DNA of 64,000 nucleotides. Origin: CALODP01 sp942492055. Lineage in GTDB: Bacteria > Bacteroidota > Ignavibacteria > Ignavibacteriales > Melioribacteraceae. Under the pieces are notes generated by a model, which did no database searches, was not told the origin of the DNA, and saw nothing but the letters and a program-made list of their open reading frames with translations. A program made the position numbers and the translations under genes. Numbering within the stretch: position 1 is the first letter of the stretch; each line of letters begins with the position of its first letter. The DNA is taken from positions 248,001 through 312,000 of the forward strand of contig CALODP010000002.1 of assembly GCA_942492055.1 (NCBI GenBank), written 5' to 3'. This document shows, in pieces, positions 50,636-59,560 of this stretch.

Positions 50636-50688
50636 ATGTGTCTGGGATTATTGTGTTATGATAAATTTTTATAGAGAAGTGAAAATAT

Positions 50689-52014
50689 ATGCTTGAAGAT
50701 TTAACCGCGAAGCTGGATAAAACGCTTAGGAAAATTACCGGACAAGGAAAGATTACCGAAAGTAATATTTCCGATACATTACGTGAAATTCGTAGGGTTT
50801 TACTAGATGCGGATGTTAACTATAAAGTCGCAAAAAAGTTTATTGATGATGTAAAGGTAAAGGCCTTAGGTCAGGAAGTCCTAACATCCATAACTCCCGG
50901 TCAATTAATTACTAAGATCATTTATGATGAACTTAGAGAATTGATGGGGGGAAGTAGAACCGAGATTTCTATCAACCCATCCGGTCCTACGGTTATTTTG
51001 ATGGTTGGTCTTCAAGGATCAGGTAAAACTACCTTTAGTGCTAAGTTAGCAAAACACCTTTCCGAAAAGAAAAGGAAAGTCTTGCTTACTGCATGTGATA
51101 TTTATCGACCAGCGGCAATTGACCAGTTAAAAACTTTGGGAACTCAAATAAATGTTCCTGTGTTTTCAATTGAAGATTGCAAGGATGCTGTAAAAATCGC
51201 GCGCGAGTCAATTGATTACGCTAAGACCAATAATCTTAACACGATTATTATTGATACTGCGGGACGTTTGCACGTTGATGAAAATCTTATGGATGAGGTC
51301 GCTGCAATTAAGCAAGCAGTGAACCCAAATGAAACTTTATTTGTTGTAGATTCCATGACTGGTCAGGATGCGGTTAATTCGGCCAAAGCATTTCACGATA
51401 AAGTTGATTTTGACGGTACAGTTCTTACTAAGCTTGACGGTGATTCCAGAGGTGGCTGCGCCATCTCAATTAAGGCTGTTGTTAGTAAGCCGATAAAGTA
51501 CATCAGTTTGGGTGAAAAGCTCGATTCGATCGAGATATTTCATCCTGATAGAATGGCTTCTAGAATATTAGGTCGCGGTGATGTAATTTCTTTGGTGGAA
51601 AAAGCACAACAGCAATTTGATGAAAAAGAAGCTGCTGATCTTGAGAAAAAATTAATGACTTCAGGGTTTGACTTTGAAGATTTTCTCAAGCAAATTAAGA
51701 TGATAAAAAAAATGGGTTCTTTAAAATCACTTGTTGGCATGTTACCCGGAATAGGGGCACAGATGAAAAATGTTGATGTGGATGATAAACACCTGGTTAA
51801 GGTGGAATCGATAATCCAATCGATGACCAAACAGGAGAGAAAGAAACCCCAAATACTAAATGGTAGTAGAAGAAAAAGAATTGCCTTAGGGAGCGGAAAT
51901 TCTATTCAAGATGTGAATCGTCTCATCAAGCAATTTAAAGAAATGCAAAAGATGATGAAGATGTTCCGTGGAAAAGGGGGCAATAGATTAATGAGAAATA
52001 TTAAATTTAATTGA
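50689..52014 (+). CDS. ffh: Signal recognition particle protein Ffh
   Basis: The SRP54 GTPase that binds signal sequences with 4.5S RNA and targets ribosomes to FtsY at the membrane. The 441-residue protein has the helical N domain, G1 GLQGSGKTTFSAKLA (about 106-120), the SRP-specific DIYRPAAIDQL, G3 DTAGR, G4 TKLDGDSRGG and a C-terminal M domain. The M domain includes the RNA-binding SGRSRKRIALGSGN-like stretch (NGSRRKRIALGSGN here) and a Met-rich FKEMQKMMKMF end. The motif and domain order are standard. Confidence 0.97.
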   Translation: MLEDLTAKLDKTLRKITGQGKITESNISDTLREIRRVLLDADVNYKVAKKFIDDVKVKALGQEVLTSITPGQLITKIIYDELRELMGGSRTEISINPSGPTVILMVGLQGSGKTTFSAKLAKHLSEKKRKVLLTACDIYRPAAIDQLKTLGTQINVPVFSIEDCKDAVKIARESIDYAKTNNLNTIIIDTAGRLHVDENLMDEVAAIKQAVNPNETLFVVDSMTGQDAVNSAKAFHDKVDFDGTVLTKLDGDSRGGCAISIKAVVSKPIKYISLGEKLDSIEIFHPDRMASRILGRGDVISLVEKAQQQFDEKEAADLEKKLMTSGFDFEDFLKQIKMIKKMGSLKSLVGMLPGIGAQMKNVDVDDKHLVKVESIIQSMTKQERKKPQILNGSRRKRIALGSGNSIQDVNRLIKQFKEMQKMMKMFRGKGGNRLMRNIKFN

Positions 52015-52047
52015 TAGATTAACAATAACAATGGAGGATGAATAAAT

Positions 52048-52515
52048 TTGGCTGTTAAGTTAAGACTCAGACGCATGGGTAAGAAAAGACAACCTGTTTA
52101 CAAAGTGGTTGCAGCAGACGAACGTTCACCTAGAGATGGAAGATTTATTGAAGCCCTTGGACTTTATAACCCAAAAGTTGACCCGGCTTCTGTTGAAATT
52201 AATGAAGAAAGAGCACTTTATTGGTTAGGTGTTGGTGCTATTCCAACTGATACAGTAAAAAACTTGTTATCACGTGAAGGTATCTTATTAAAGAGAGAAC
52301 TCATCAAACGTGGATTAACAGAAGAGCAAGTTGCAGCTGAAGTTGAAAAATTCAGAAAAGAAAAAGAAGCTAAATTAGCTGCGATTGCTGCTAAAAAAGG
52401 CAGTAAGAAAGTAGAAGCAAAAAAAGAGGAAAAAGCTGATAATGAAGGTGCTTCGGAAGTAAAGGGCACTGCTTCTGAAAAAGCCGAAGGGGAGGAGGAA
52501 TCTAAAGAAGGATAA
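52048..52515 (+). CDS. rpsP: 30S ribosomal protein S16 with acidic/basic tail
   Basis: A small-subunit ribosomal protein. The first 80 or so residues are canonical S16 (VKLRLRRMGKKRQPVYKVV, RDGRFIEALGLYNP, ALYWLGVGAIPTDTVKNLL). It runs on to 155 residues with a low-complexity Lys/Glu/Ala tail (KKGSKKVEAKKEEKAD..), longer than the 80-90 residues common elsewhere; such tails are known in the Bacteroidota-Chlorobiota lineage. The start is TTG with GGAGG nine bases upstream. It heads the usual rpsP-rimM-trmD-rplS ribosome-maturation block. Confidence 0.97.
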   Translation: MAVKLRLRRMGKKRQPVYKVVAADERSPRDGRFIEALGLYNPKVDPASVEINEERALYWLGVGAIPTDTVKNLLSREGILLKRELIKRGLTEEQVAAEVEKFRKEKEAKLAAIAAKKGSKKVEAKKEEKADNEGASEVKGTASEKAEGEEESKEG

Positions 52516-52541
52516 TTTTTTCTTTAGCCCTTTGAGGCATA

Positions 52542-52569
52542 GCACTGTATTAAATAATAGTGCCTTTTT
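52542..52569 (+). terminator. Weak terminator-like hairpin after rpsP
   Basis: GCACT (52542-52546) and AGTGC (52559-52563) form a short stem followed by CTTTTT. It might attenuate transcription from the abundant ribosomal protein gene into khpA-rimM-trmD. The stem is only five pairs, so support is modest. Confidence 0.4.
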
Positions 52570-52592
52570 GCTAAATTAAAAAAGGTATTCTC

Positions 52593-52826
52593 ATGAAGGA
52601 CTTTGTCGATTTCATTGCAAAACACCTTGTGGATGATCCTGATGGCGTTAGCATCGAGGAAGCACAACCGGATGATAACACTGTAGAACTAACTCTGAAG
52701 GTTGGGCCGGACGACGTTGGGAAAGTCATTGGCAAACAGGGCAAGACAGCTCAAGCTATGCGTACTTTATTAACTGCGATTGCCGCCAAAGACGGCAAAC
52801 GAGCAATACTAAAGATACTGGATTAA
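52593..52826 (+). CDS. khpA: KH-domain RNA-binding protein KhpA
   Basis: A 77-residue single KH domain protein (KhpA/YlqC family), an RNA chaperone that often pairs with KhpB. The sequence has LKVGPDDVGKVIGKQGKTAQAM with the KH signature GKVIGKQGKT (GxxG loop) about 42-51, and an end AKDGKRAILKILD. AAAAAAGG upstream serves as ribosome binding site. Location between rpsP and rimM is the conserved position for this gene. Confidence 0.93.
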   Translation: MKDFVDFIAKHLVDDPDGVSIEEAQPDDNTVELTLKVGPDDVGKVIGKQGKTAQAMRTLLTAIAAKDGKRAILKILD

Positions 52827-52827
52827 A

Positions 52828-53358
52828 TTGAGTGAATTGAGCAGTTACATTCTCATTGCTGAAATAAGGAAGGCAGCTGAAGAACCCGGTTATGTTGTTC
52901 TCAGATCCTATTCCGATTTTCCTGATCGATTTTTCGAACTGGAAAAGGTGTATATTGATGTATACGGTGGAATTAGGACGTTCTACATTGAGGAGGTTGT
53001 TGAGTGCGGGGAGGAAATTCAGCTGAAATTTCAGAATTTTGATACTGATCAAGACGTAAACTTTCTTCATGGTAAGAAGGTTTACGTCGATGCTCAAGAA
53101 AGCGTACTTCTTGACGAAAACACTTTCTTTATCCATGATCTTGTTGGTTGCAAAGTTCTTTTAAATGATAAGTTCTTTGGCAATCTTATCGACGTCATTC
53201 CTTTGGAAGCTAATGACGTTTATGTTGTGAATAACGAGGAAGGGAAGGAGATATTGATTCCGGCCGTGAAGGATTATGTGAAATCGATTGATATTGAATC
53301 GAAGGTAATACACCTCACGGAAATGGGAATCTATTTAGATGGGAATGATGAGGATTGA
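52828..53358 (+). CDS. rimM: Ribosome maturation factor RimM
   Basis: RimM binds S19 and helps assemble the head of the 30S subunit. The 176-residue product has the N-terminal beta barrel (EIRKAAEEPGYVVLRSYSDFP, where the usual 'G.v.k.hG.kGev.v' opening is divergent) and a C-terminal PRC-barrel (LVGCKVLLNDKFFGNLIDVIP, NEEGKEILIPAVKDYVKSID). The PRC part and position are convincing. TTG at 52828, one base after the khpA stop, is the likely start. The 3' end overlaps trmD. Confidence 0.85.
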   Translation: MSELSSYILIAEIRKAAEEPGYVVLRSYSDFPDRFFELEKVYIDVYGGIRTFYIEEVVECGEEIQLKFQNFDTDQDVNFLHGKKVYVDAQESVLLDENTFFIHDLVGCKVLLNDKFFGNLIDVIPLEANDVYVVNNEEGKEILIPAVKDYVKSIDIESKVIHLTEMGIYLDGNDED

Positions 53359-54028
53359 TATAATTTCCGCTGTTCCGGACTTGTTGGAAAGTCCTCTTAA
53401 TGTTAGCATTGTTAAAAGGGCTCAGAATAAGGGAAAAGTCGAAATAGTTGTACATAATTTAAGAGATCATGCGTACGATAAACATAAGATGATTGATGAT
53501 AAGCCCTTTGGGGGTGGGCCGGGAATGCTACTTAAACCGGAACCGTTTTTCGATTGCATAGAGAAGCTAACTTCTCAAAGAAAGTATGATCATATTATTT
53601 TTACTACCCCGCGAGGAAAAATATTTGACCAAAAAACGGCGAATATGTTTTCATTAGCAAAAAATATTATTATTATTGCGGGGCATTATAAAGGAATTGA
53701 CGAACGAGTAATTAATGAGTTCGTTACTGATGAAGTTTCGATCGGGAATTTTGTTCTTTCCGGTGGAGAGCTTCCTGCTTTGATGATTGCTGATGCTGTA
53801 ATCCGGCTTATACCCGGTGTTCTGAATGATAGTGAATCAGCTTTACAAGATAGTTTGATGAACGGAGCCGAAATTGAAGCTCCATACTATACCAGACCGG
53901 CAGATTATAAAGGAAAAAAGGTGCCCGAAGTATTGCTTTCGGGAAATGATAAATTAATTAAGGATTGGAAAAACGAACAATCCAAAATATTGACAGCGAA
54001 ATGGAAAAACATAAATTCTTTGGAGTAA
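53348..54028 (+). CDS. trmD: tRNA (guanine-N1)-methyltransferase TrmD
   Basis: TrmD makes m1G37 in tRNAs that read codons starting with C and some others, preventing +1 frameshifting. From the ATG at 53348 it is 226 residues; in-frame ATGs at 53339 and 53345 are alternatives. Motifs are MRIDIISAVPDL at the N-terminus, KPFGGGPGMLLKPEP, IIIAGHYKGIDERV and SIGNFVLSGGELPALMIADAV, the trefoil-knot SAM site. GAEIEAPYYTRPADYKG ends the conserved part. It overlaps the end of rimM and is followed three bases later by rplS. Confidence 0.96.
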   Translation: MRIDIISAVPDLLESPLNVSIVKRAQNKGKVEIVVHNLRDHAYDKHKMIDDKPFGGGPGMLLKPEPFFDCIEKLTSQRKYDHIIFTTPRGKIFDQKTANMFSLAKNIIIIAGHYKGIDERVINEFVTDEVSIGNFVLSGGELPALMIADAVIRLIPGVLNDSESALQDSLMNGAEIEAPYYTRPADYKGKKVPEVLLSGNDKLIKDWKNEQSKILTAKWKNINSLE

Positions 54029-54031
54029 ACA

Positions 54032-54379
54032 ATGGATAAATTAAAAGAACTTGTTGAAGATCAGTTACGTTCCGATCTACCAGAGTTTAAGGCCGGTGAT
54101 AGAGTTAGAGTTCACGTTAGAGTAATTGAAGGCGATAAGGAAAGAATTCAGGTATTCGAAGGTGATGTTATTGCTATTAAAGGTGGCGGGATTCACAAAA
54201 CATTTACAGTAAGAAAAATATCCAGCGGTGTTGGAGTTGAAAGAATATTCCCTTATAATTCTCCTAAAATAGCCAAAATTGAAGTTACTAGAGAAGGTAA
54301 GGTTAGAAGAGCCAAATTGTATTATCTTAGAGGTCTTTCCGGTAAAGCCGCTAGAATCAAGGATAAAAACCAAAGATAA
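54032..54379 (+). CDS. rplS: 50S ribosomal protein L19
   Basis: A large-subunit protein at the 30S-50S interface, 115 residues. Family features are FKAGDRVRVHVRVIEGDKERIQVFEG (as two adjacent parts FKAGDRVRVHVRV and GDKERIQVFEG), FTVRKISSGVGVERIFP and the C-terminal RAKLYYLRGLSGKAARIKD. It is the last gene of the ffh-rpsP-khpA-rimM-trmD-rplS run, ending at a clear terminator. Confidence 0.98.
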   Translation: MDKLKELVEDQLRSDLPEFKAGDRVRVHVRVIEGDKERIQVFEGDVIAIKGGGIHKTFTVRKISSGVGVERIFPYNSPKIAKIEVTREGKVRRAKLYYLRGLSGKAARIKDKNQR

Positions 54380-54400
54380 GTTTCTGATCTATTATGATAC

Positions 54401-54427
54401 CGAGCCGCTTCTGAGCGGCTTTTTTTA
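54401..54427 (+). terminator. Terminator after rplS
   Basis: AGCCGCT (54403-54409) and AGCGGCT (54414-54420) form a perfect stem with a short loop, followed by T7. A standard intrinsic terminator for the ribosomal operon. Confidence 0.9.
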
Positions 54428-54445
54428 TTTATACGAGGTGTGTTT

Positions 54446-55204
54446 ATGAAATTAGCAATACCACAAAATATTTATTCGGCCCTCTTTTCTCTTATTCTTC
54501 CTACAGAGTTTCGGGAAGAGGTAATCATAAAACCCTCTTCTGTTTTGGCCAATACCGTAGAAAACGGGGAAGCGGATATAGCTTTGATTCCTTCTCTTGA
54601 TTTGAATAAGCATAAAGAGCTGTTTGTTTCCTCCAAAGCTGCTATTGCATGCGACGGACAACTGGCAAACGCTTACTATTATTTTGTTCCGGAACAAAGT
54701 GACTTCAAAAAAGTTCTTATGCATGGGGACGTCTCTACAAACGAAATAATCTTGAGTAAGATTATCTTTAAGGAATTATATGGAGTTGATGTAGAAATTG
54801 CCCTGAACACCGCTCAAATCGATTTTAACGCTAATAACTATCTTGTTGTCGGGCAGGAGAATAATCTTTTCCTTGAAACGCAGAATGGAATTAGTTTTGC
54901 AGACCAAGCTTCTGAATTTTTCAATAAACCTTATGTCAATTTTGTCCTTGTTGCCAAAAACGAAGAGACAATTCAAAAGGTTAATGAAAGTTTGACAGAT
55001 CTTGATAAGAAACTGGAAGATAAACTAAATGAATATCTCCCCTCTATGGGGCTTTCTGCCAAGATGGAAACTATGATTGCGATGAATATCGGTGAAGTTT
55101 ATTTTGAGTTAACTGAGAATGAAAAGGAAGCTCTTACGGATTTGCTTCGTCTACCCTTTTATCATGGTATCTTTAAGGAGATAGTCGACATCAAGTTTGT
55201 ATAG
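54446..55204 (+). CDS. MqnA-like protein (possible futalosine-pathway enzyme)
   Basis: A 252-residue soluble protein with a periplasmic-binding-protein-like two-lobe pattern. The segments ADIALIPSLDL (about 47-57), AIACDGQLANAYY (about 69-81) and the closing YFELTENEKEALTDLLRLPFYHGI resemble MqnA/MqnD menaquinone-biosynthesis enzymes ('D.ALIP..', 'aIa.dGpv.s', 'Y..lt..e...l..F...a...Gl'). Overall it is divergent, so both the chorismate dehydratase role and even the family need confirmation. GAGGTG lies just before the ATG; a GTG at 54440 is possible. It stands alone after the rplS terminator. Confidence 0.5.
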   Translation: MKLAIPQNIYSALFSLILPTEFREEVIIKPSSVLANTVENGEADIALIPSLDLNKHKELFVSSKAAIACDGQLANAYYYFVPEQSDFKKVLMHGDVSTNEIILSKIIFKELYGVDVEIALNTAQIDFNANNYLVVGQENNLFLETQNGISFADQASEFFNKPYVNFVLVAKNEETIQKVNESLTDLDKKLEDKLNEYLPSMGLSAKMETMIAMNIGEVYFELTENEKEALTDLLRLPFYHGIFKEIVDIKFV

Positions 55205-55293
55205 TCTGAAATAGAATTTTGAATGTTCGCTTTTATATTATTTGTGCGTAAGATAGATATATGGAGCGGACTTTTTCTTTTCTGACATAATTG

Positions 55294-56385
55294 CTATCGG
55301 GTAGAATATATCGTTGTTTTGTCTTTTTTGCCTCTAAGAATTATTTCTCCCTTCTCTAAAAAGTCCATTTTACATTTCTTTGTAAGGAATTCAACTCCGT
55401 CTTGTGAAATAAGAAGATCAGTGGAATAGTTTCTACATTCGCTTACCAATCTTGAAGTGGTATTTAATACATCTCCGCTGTAAACAATCTCTTTTTTCAA
55501 CATACCTACTTCCCCCACGTTTACTGTCCCGTAATTTATGCCACCTTTAAAGTTTGGGAGTGTCCCATATTCTTTTAGATAATAGTCGGAACGCTTTTCC
55601 AATTGTTTCTTTATCTCTTCAAAGCATTTCACACAATTGGATTTAGCAGAGACCCTTTTGGGTAGCCAAGAAATGGATATTTCATCACCGACATACTGAT
55701 AAACTTCCCCGTGATTGTAGATAATCGGATTAGTAACATCGAAGAAGAAATCATTCAGAAATGAGAAATATTTTTGATGCCCGAGTTTTTCCGCAATTGT
55801 AGTTGATCCGGTTATATCTATGAACATGAAAAGTCTGTTCTCTTCAACCGGAGAATGATACTTTCCGGTTAGGAATTTCAAAAGCCTTCCTTCACCGAAG
55901 TACTCACTTATTTCAAGGAAAATAACAGTCAAAAAGATTACCACGCTCCAATTAAGCATGTTAATTAGTACCTCATAAGAAAAAAACATTTCTTTCTTAT
56001 TTGTAAAGAAGACCTCATTGGTAAGTAATGAATAGAATTCAAATGCCATAAGAGTAATGGAGATGAATAAAGGGATGTAAAGCATGCTTTTTATAAAAAT
56101 AATTTTTCCAAGGGAGAATTTTCTAAGTGAATCTCTAAGAATAAAAATCTCTAAGAATCCGAATAAAAAAGAGCCGATTATGGCACCGAAAAATTGAGTT
56201 AAGGAACCATATATAAAATAGTAAGGACGGTTTTCTATCGGTGCGAATACTTCACTGGTTGCGTAGTCCATGAAGATAAAATAGAAGGATGCTACTGTCC
56301 ATGCTCCCATTATTGCCAATAATTTTCTAAACATCATTATTGTTTTGGCTGAAAATAAGTGGTTTACATTAACCTTCATTTTCAT
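55294..56385 (-). CDS. Membrane class III adenylate/guanylate cyclase
   Basis: A signalling enzyme making a cyclic nucleotide, 363 residues from the ATG at 56385 (GGGAG upstream; an in-frame ATG at 56397 is less well placed). Four TM helices (about 22-42, 56-80, 96-118, 136-160) precede a cytoplasmic catalytic domain. Both metal Asp residues are present (FMFIDITGST and YQYVGDEIS), as are GGINYGTVNVGEVG, the VYSGDVLNTTSRL helix with the transition-state Asn and Arg (N-T-T-S-R), and a Lys in KKEIVYSG. Together these suggest it is active. Whether it makes cAMP or cGMP is not decidable by eye. It lies downstream of the RND efflux operon, behind a hairpin. Confidence 0.88.
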   Translation of the reverse strand: MKMKVNVNHLFSAKTIMMFRKLLAIMGAWTVASFYFIFMDYATSEVFAPIENRPYYFIYGSLTQFFGAIIGSFLFGFLEIFILRDSLRKFSLGKIIFIKSMLYIPLFISITLMAFEFYSLLTNEVFFTNKKEMFFSYEVLINMLNWSVVIFLTVIFLEISEYFGEGRLLKFLTGKYHSPVEENRLFMFIDITGSTTIAEKLGHQKYFSFLNDFFFDVTNPIIYNHGEVYQYVGDEISISWLPKRVSAKSNCVKCFEEIKKQLEKRSDYYLKEYGTLPNFKGGINYGTVNVGEVGMLKKEIVYSGDVLNTTSRLVSECRNYSTDLLISQDGVEFLTKKCKMDFLEKGEIILRGKKDKTTIYSTR

Positions 56386-56422
56386 TTCATCTCCCAATCA
56401 AAATCATTCCTCATTTCAAAAT

Positions 56423-56455
56423 ATTTCTAGTCTCCTTTATAAGAAGACTAGAAAT
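56423..56455 (-). terminator. Hairpin between the RND permease and the cyclase gene
   Basis: ATTTCTAGTCT (56423-56433) and AGACTAGAAAT (56445-56455) are perfect 11-base arms around an 11-base loop. On the minus strand the stem is followed by ATTTTG, a weak U tract. It probably ends most efflux-operon transcripts before the cyclase, with possible readthrough. Confidence 0.6.
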
Positions 56456-56463
56456 AAAATTTC

Positions 56464-59400
56464 CTATATAGCTTTCTTTCTTGTCTTTTTAAGATCATCC
56501 AAAATCGCTAGGAAGCACGGAATAATAAATAGAGTAAGTATAGTAGATATTACTAATCCGAACAGAATAACATTTGCCAGCGGAGACCACATTTCAGACA
56601 TACCACCTATTCCCGCAGCCATAGGCAAGAGTCCGCTTATGGTTGTAAGGGAAGTAAGCAAAATCGGTCTGAGTCGCAATCTTCCCGCGTCAACAATGCT
56701 TCGCCAGATATTATACTTTGTCGGAGCTTCTTGTTGCCTTCTGTTATTAACAAAGGTGATCAAAATAATTGCGTCGTTAACAACAATACCGGCAAGCGCA
56801 ACAAAGCCGAACATCGCTACAATACTAAACGGATTCCCTGATATTAAGAGACCTAATACAGCTCCAATCAATCCGAAAGGAATTGTAGATAATATGACAA
56901 GTGGTTGCGAATATGAATTAAACTGAGTTCCGAGAATCAAGAAAATCAAAATAAGGCTTAACATAAAGAGGGTAGCCATATTCTGAAATGTCTTTGTAAA
57001 TTCGTCGAACTGTCCGCCGATGTCAAAATCGACTTCCGGGAAATCAGCCTGAATAATCGGGAAAATATTCTGCAAACGATTGTTTATTTTATCCAGTGAA
57101 GTCTCGGCCTGATTTAATTCACCGGTTACCATTATTGTTCTTTTCTGATCAATACGACGAATATCAGTTGGACCGGTAGCGATTTCAAAGGATACCATTT
57201 CCCTTAGGGCAACAGTATTCCCTTGTGGATTGGATATTCTCATGTTTAGAATATCATCCATCGACGATCTCTTTTCTATGTCATATTTTACAAGTACATC
57301 AATTTCATCGTCACCGTCCCTAAATTCCGTTGCCTCAACACCGTCGAAGGCGTATCGTATACTCAATGCGATTAATTGTGTATTAAATCCGTAGAGGGCT
57401 GCTTTATCCTCATTTATCTTAATTCGGATTTCCTTTTTTCCCGGAGGAAAATTATCAGCGATATCATAGGTACCCTTCAGATTTTTCAGAGAATCTTGTA
57501 ATACTAAAGAAGCAGCTTTAATATCATCGAGATATTTTCCCTGAACCTTTACGGATATGGGTTTTCCAACCGGAGGCCCACCGGATACTTTTACGAATTG
57601 AACCGAAGTTGGTCCGCTAATGGATGCGCAAGATTCACGAAGATTTGCCAGAAGCTCATCTGTTGATTTTGTTCTGATTTCTTCCGGTTGCAACTGAATC
57701 AATAGCTGTCCGACGTTTTTCTTCACTAACCATTCTTCGTCCCCTTGAAGCAACCCGACATTGGCAACAACCGCTTGGAGATGATCTTCCGGTAATCCGA
57801 GCGATCTCTCTTCGTATTTTTTCATTACTCTGTCGGTTTCTTCCAGACTTGTTCCTTCCGGCATCTGAACCAACACTCTCATTTGATCCATGTCTTCGTC
57901 AGCGAACATCTCAACACCAACATGTGGAATTACAACTAATATGGCAAAGGCGAAAACAGTTACCAATCCGGCGGTAACCCAATATCTCATTCTAAGGATT
58001 TTTGTTAGAAGCGTTTCATATTTTCGTCTAAGAAGTTTAAAAAATCCTTTTTCTCCTCTTTCGAATACTTTACTCTTCTTTGTCCATTCAGCGTAGTGAG
58101 ACGGTAGTAGAATAAAAGCTTCGAACATCGAAGCGACTAATGCCAGTGAGAAAACTATCGGAATTATGCGCATGAATTTTCCCATAATACCCGGTAAAAG
58201 GATCAAAGGAAGAAATGCGGCGATATTTGTTCCGATTGAGGAAATAATTGGTTTTACAACCTCCTGAGTTCCTACTATTGCGGCCTCTTTGGAGGAGTAG
58301 CCCATCATCCTGTATCTGTGGCTGTTTTCCAGTATTATTATGGCGTCGTCGACTATTATACCGAGTACCATCACAAGAGCAAACAGAGTACTTCCGTTTA
58401 GGGTATAGCCCCAAAGCTCCATCAAGATAAAGGTAATCAGGAAGGATATCGGAATACCCAAAGATGCCAATAGCGCGTTAGATTTTCCTAGGAACAGATA
58501 GAGGATAAGAAGAATCAAAATCATACCTGTTACTGCGTTGTTGCGCAGAACGCTGATTACTCTTTCGATGTAAACCGAGTTATCATTTGTCCAGCTAAAT
58601 TTAACTCCGTCCGGTACTTTCGATTCATATTTGCTAACGAGATCTTTAATTTCGTTAATGACCGGAATAGAACTTGACTCCGCTTTTTTCGATATGGAGA
58701 AGGTGATCGATTGTTCTCCGTTTACTCGCGAAAGAATTTCCAACTCTTCTCTTCTATCATCCACCCTGGCAAAGTCTTTTATCTTTATCGTTTTTCCATT
58801 GGAAATGTTTCTTACAATTGTGTTTCTGATTTCCTCAATCGATTCGTATTCACCGAGCGAACGTATCAGAAATTCAGATTTGCCAACCGAAAGATTACCG
58901 CCGGGAACGTTTAGATTTCTTGATTTGAGGGCTAAAACTATTTCGTCGAAGGTAACTCCCAGATTTACCATTTTTATGGGATCAACTTCAACCCAGATTT
59001 CTCTTTCTCCAAGCCCTGAAACCTGAACTTTCGCAACACCATTTACATCCTTGAAATCATCCGAAAGATCTTCGGCTATCTTTTGCGCGTTCTCTTCCGG
59101 TATGGAATAGGCCATTACAATATTTATCAACGGTAAAAAGTCGCTACTGTTGAAGTCATCCATCTCCGGATCTTCGGCGTTTTCCGGAAGATCTACTTTG
59201 TCTACTTCCGATTTTAGTTCGTTGTATTTGTTTCGGAATTCATCATCCGACATATCTTCGAACTTAACCAGAAGAAACGCGAAGCCTTCTCCTGCCGTCG
59301 ATTGAATCTCATCGATGTCATCAACATCCTGAATTTCGGATTCAATCGGGTCTACCAATAAATTCTCGCATTCCGCCGGAGATGCCCCGGGGTAGGGAAC

Positions 59401-59544
59401 AGTTATAAATACCCAGTTAAACGAGACCGGCTCGGTTAATTCGGTAGGCATTCTGTTCATGGATATCCAACCGAATATGAAGAGTCCCAACATCAGCAGA
59501 TTTACGAGAACAGTATTCTTTACTGAAAATTTTGCAATATTCAT
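56464..59544 (-). CDS. RND-family efflux pump permease (AcrB-like)
   Basis: An inner-membrane proton-driven exporter of 1026 residues, the usual size for the HAE/AcrB group. The order is MNIAKFSVKNTVLVNLLMLG (TM1), a large periplasmic porter domain with VPYPGASPAECENLLVDPIE, and then TM2-6. TM4 reads VLGIIVDDAIIILEN around residue 400, carrying the Asp-Asp proton relay. The second periplasmic domain and TM7-12 follow (FNSYSQPLVILSTIPFGLIG, FGFVALAGIVVNDAIILI, RPILLTSLTTISGLLP). The gene follows the adaptor by 16 bases. Substrates cannot be predicted; the form is typical of drug or lipophile exporters in this phylum. Confidence 0.95.
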   Translation of the reverse strand: MNIAKFSVKNTVLVNLLMLGLFIFGWISMNRMPTELTEPVSFNWVFITVPYPGASPAECENLLVDPIESEIQDVDDIDEIQSTAGEGFAFLLVKFEDMSDDEFRNKYNELKSEVDKVDLPENAEDPEMDDFNSSDFLPLINIVMAYSIPEENAQKIAEDLSDDFKDVNGVAKVQVSGLGEREIWVEVDPIKMVNLGVTFDEIVLALKSRNLNVPGGNLSVGKSEFLIRSLGEYESIEEIRNTIVRNISNGKTIKIKDFARVDDRREELEILSRVNGEQSITFSISKKAESSSIPVINEIKDLVSKYESKVPDGVKFSWTNDNSVYIERVISVLRNNAVTGMILILLILYLFLGKSNALLASLGIPISFLITFILMELWGYTLNGSTLFALVMVLGIIVDDAIIILENSHRYRMMGYSSKEAAIVGTQEVVKPIISSIGTNIAAFLPLILLPGIMGKFMRIIPIVFSLALVASMFEAFILLPSHYAEWTKKSKVFERGEKGFFKLLRRKYETLLTKILRMRYWVTAGLVTVFAFAILVVIPHVGVEMFADEDMDQMRVLVQMPEGTSLEETDRVMKKYEERSLGLPEDHLQAVVANVGLLQGDEEWLVKKNVGQLLIQLQPEEIRTKSTDELLANLRESCASISGPTSVQFVKVSGGPPVGKPISVKVQGKYLDDIKAASLVLQDSLKNLKGTYDIADNFPPGKKEIRIKINEDKAALYGFNTQLIALSIRYAFDGVEATEFRDGDDEIDVLVKYDIEKRSSMDDILNMRISNPQGNTVALREMVSFEIATGPTDIRRIDQKRTIMVTGELNQAETSLDKINNRLQNIFPIIQADFPEVDFDIGGQFDEFTKTFQNMATLFMLSLILIFLILGTQFNSYSQPLVILSTIPFGLIGAVLGLLISGNPFSIVAMFGFVALAGIVVNDAIILITFVNNRRQQEAPTKYNIWRSIVDAGRLRLRPILLTSLTTISGLLPMAAGIGGMSEMWSPLANVILFGLVISTILTLFIIPCFLAILDDLKKTRKKAI

Positions 59545-59560
59545 ATATTATCTCTATACA

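Noticed and set aside
55204..55290. Terminator after the MqnA-like gene (GTTCGC ... GCGGAC TTTTT)
   Set aside because: The stem is six pairs with a wobble and the loop exceeds 30 bases; too weak to list.
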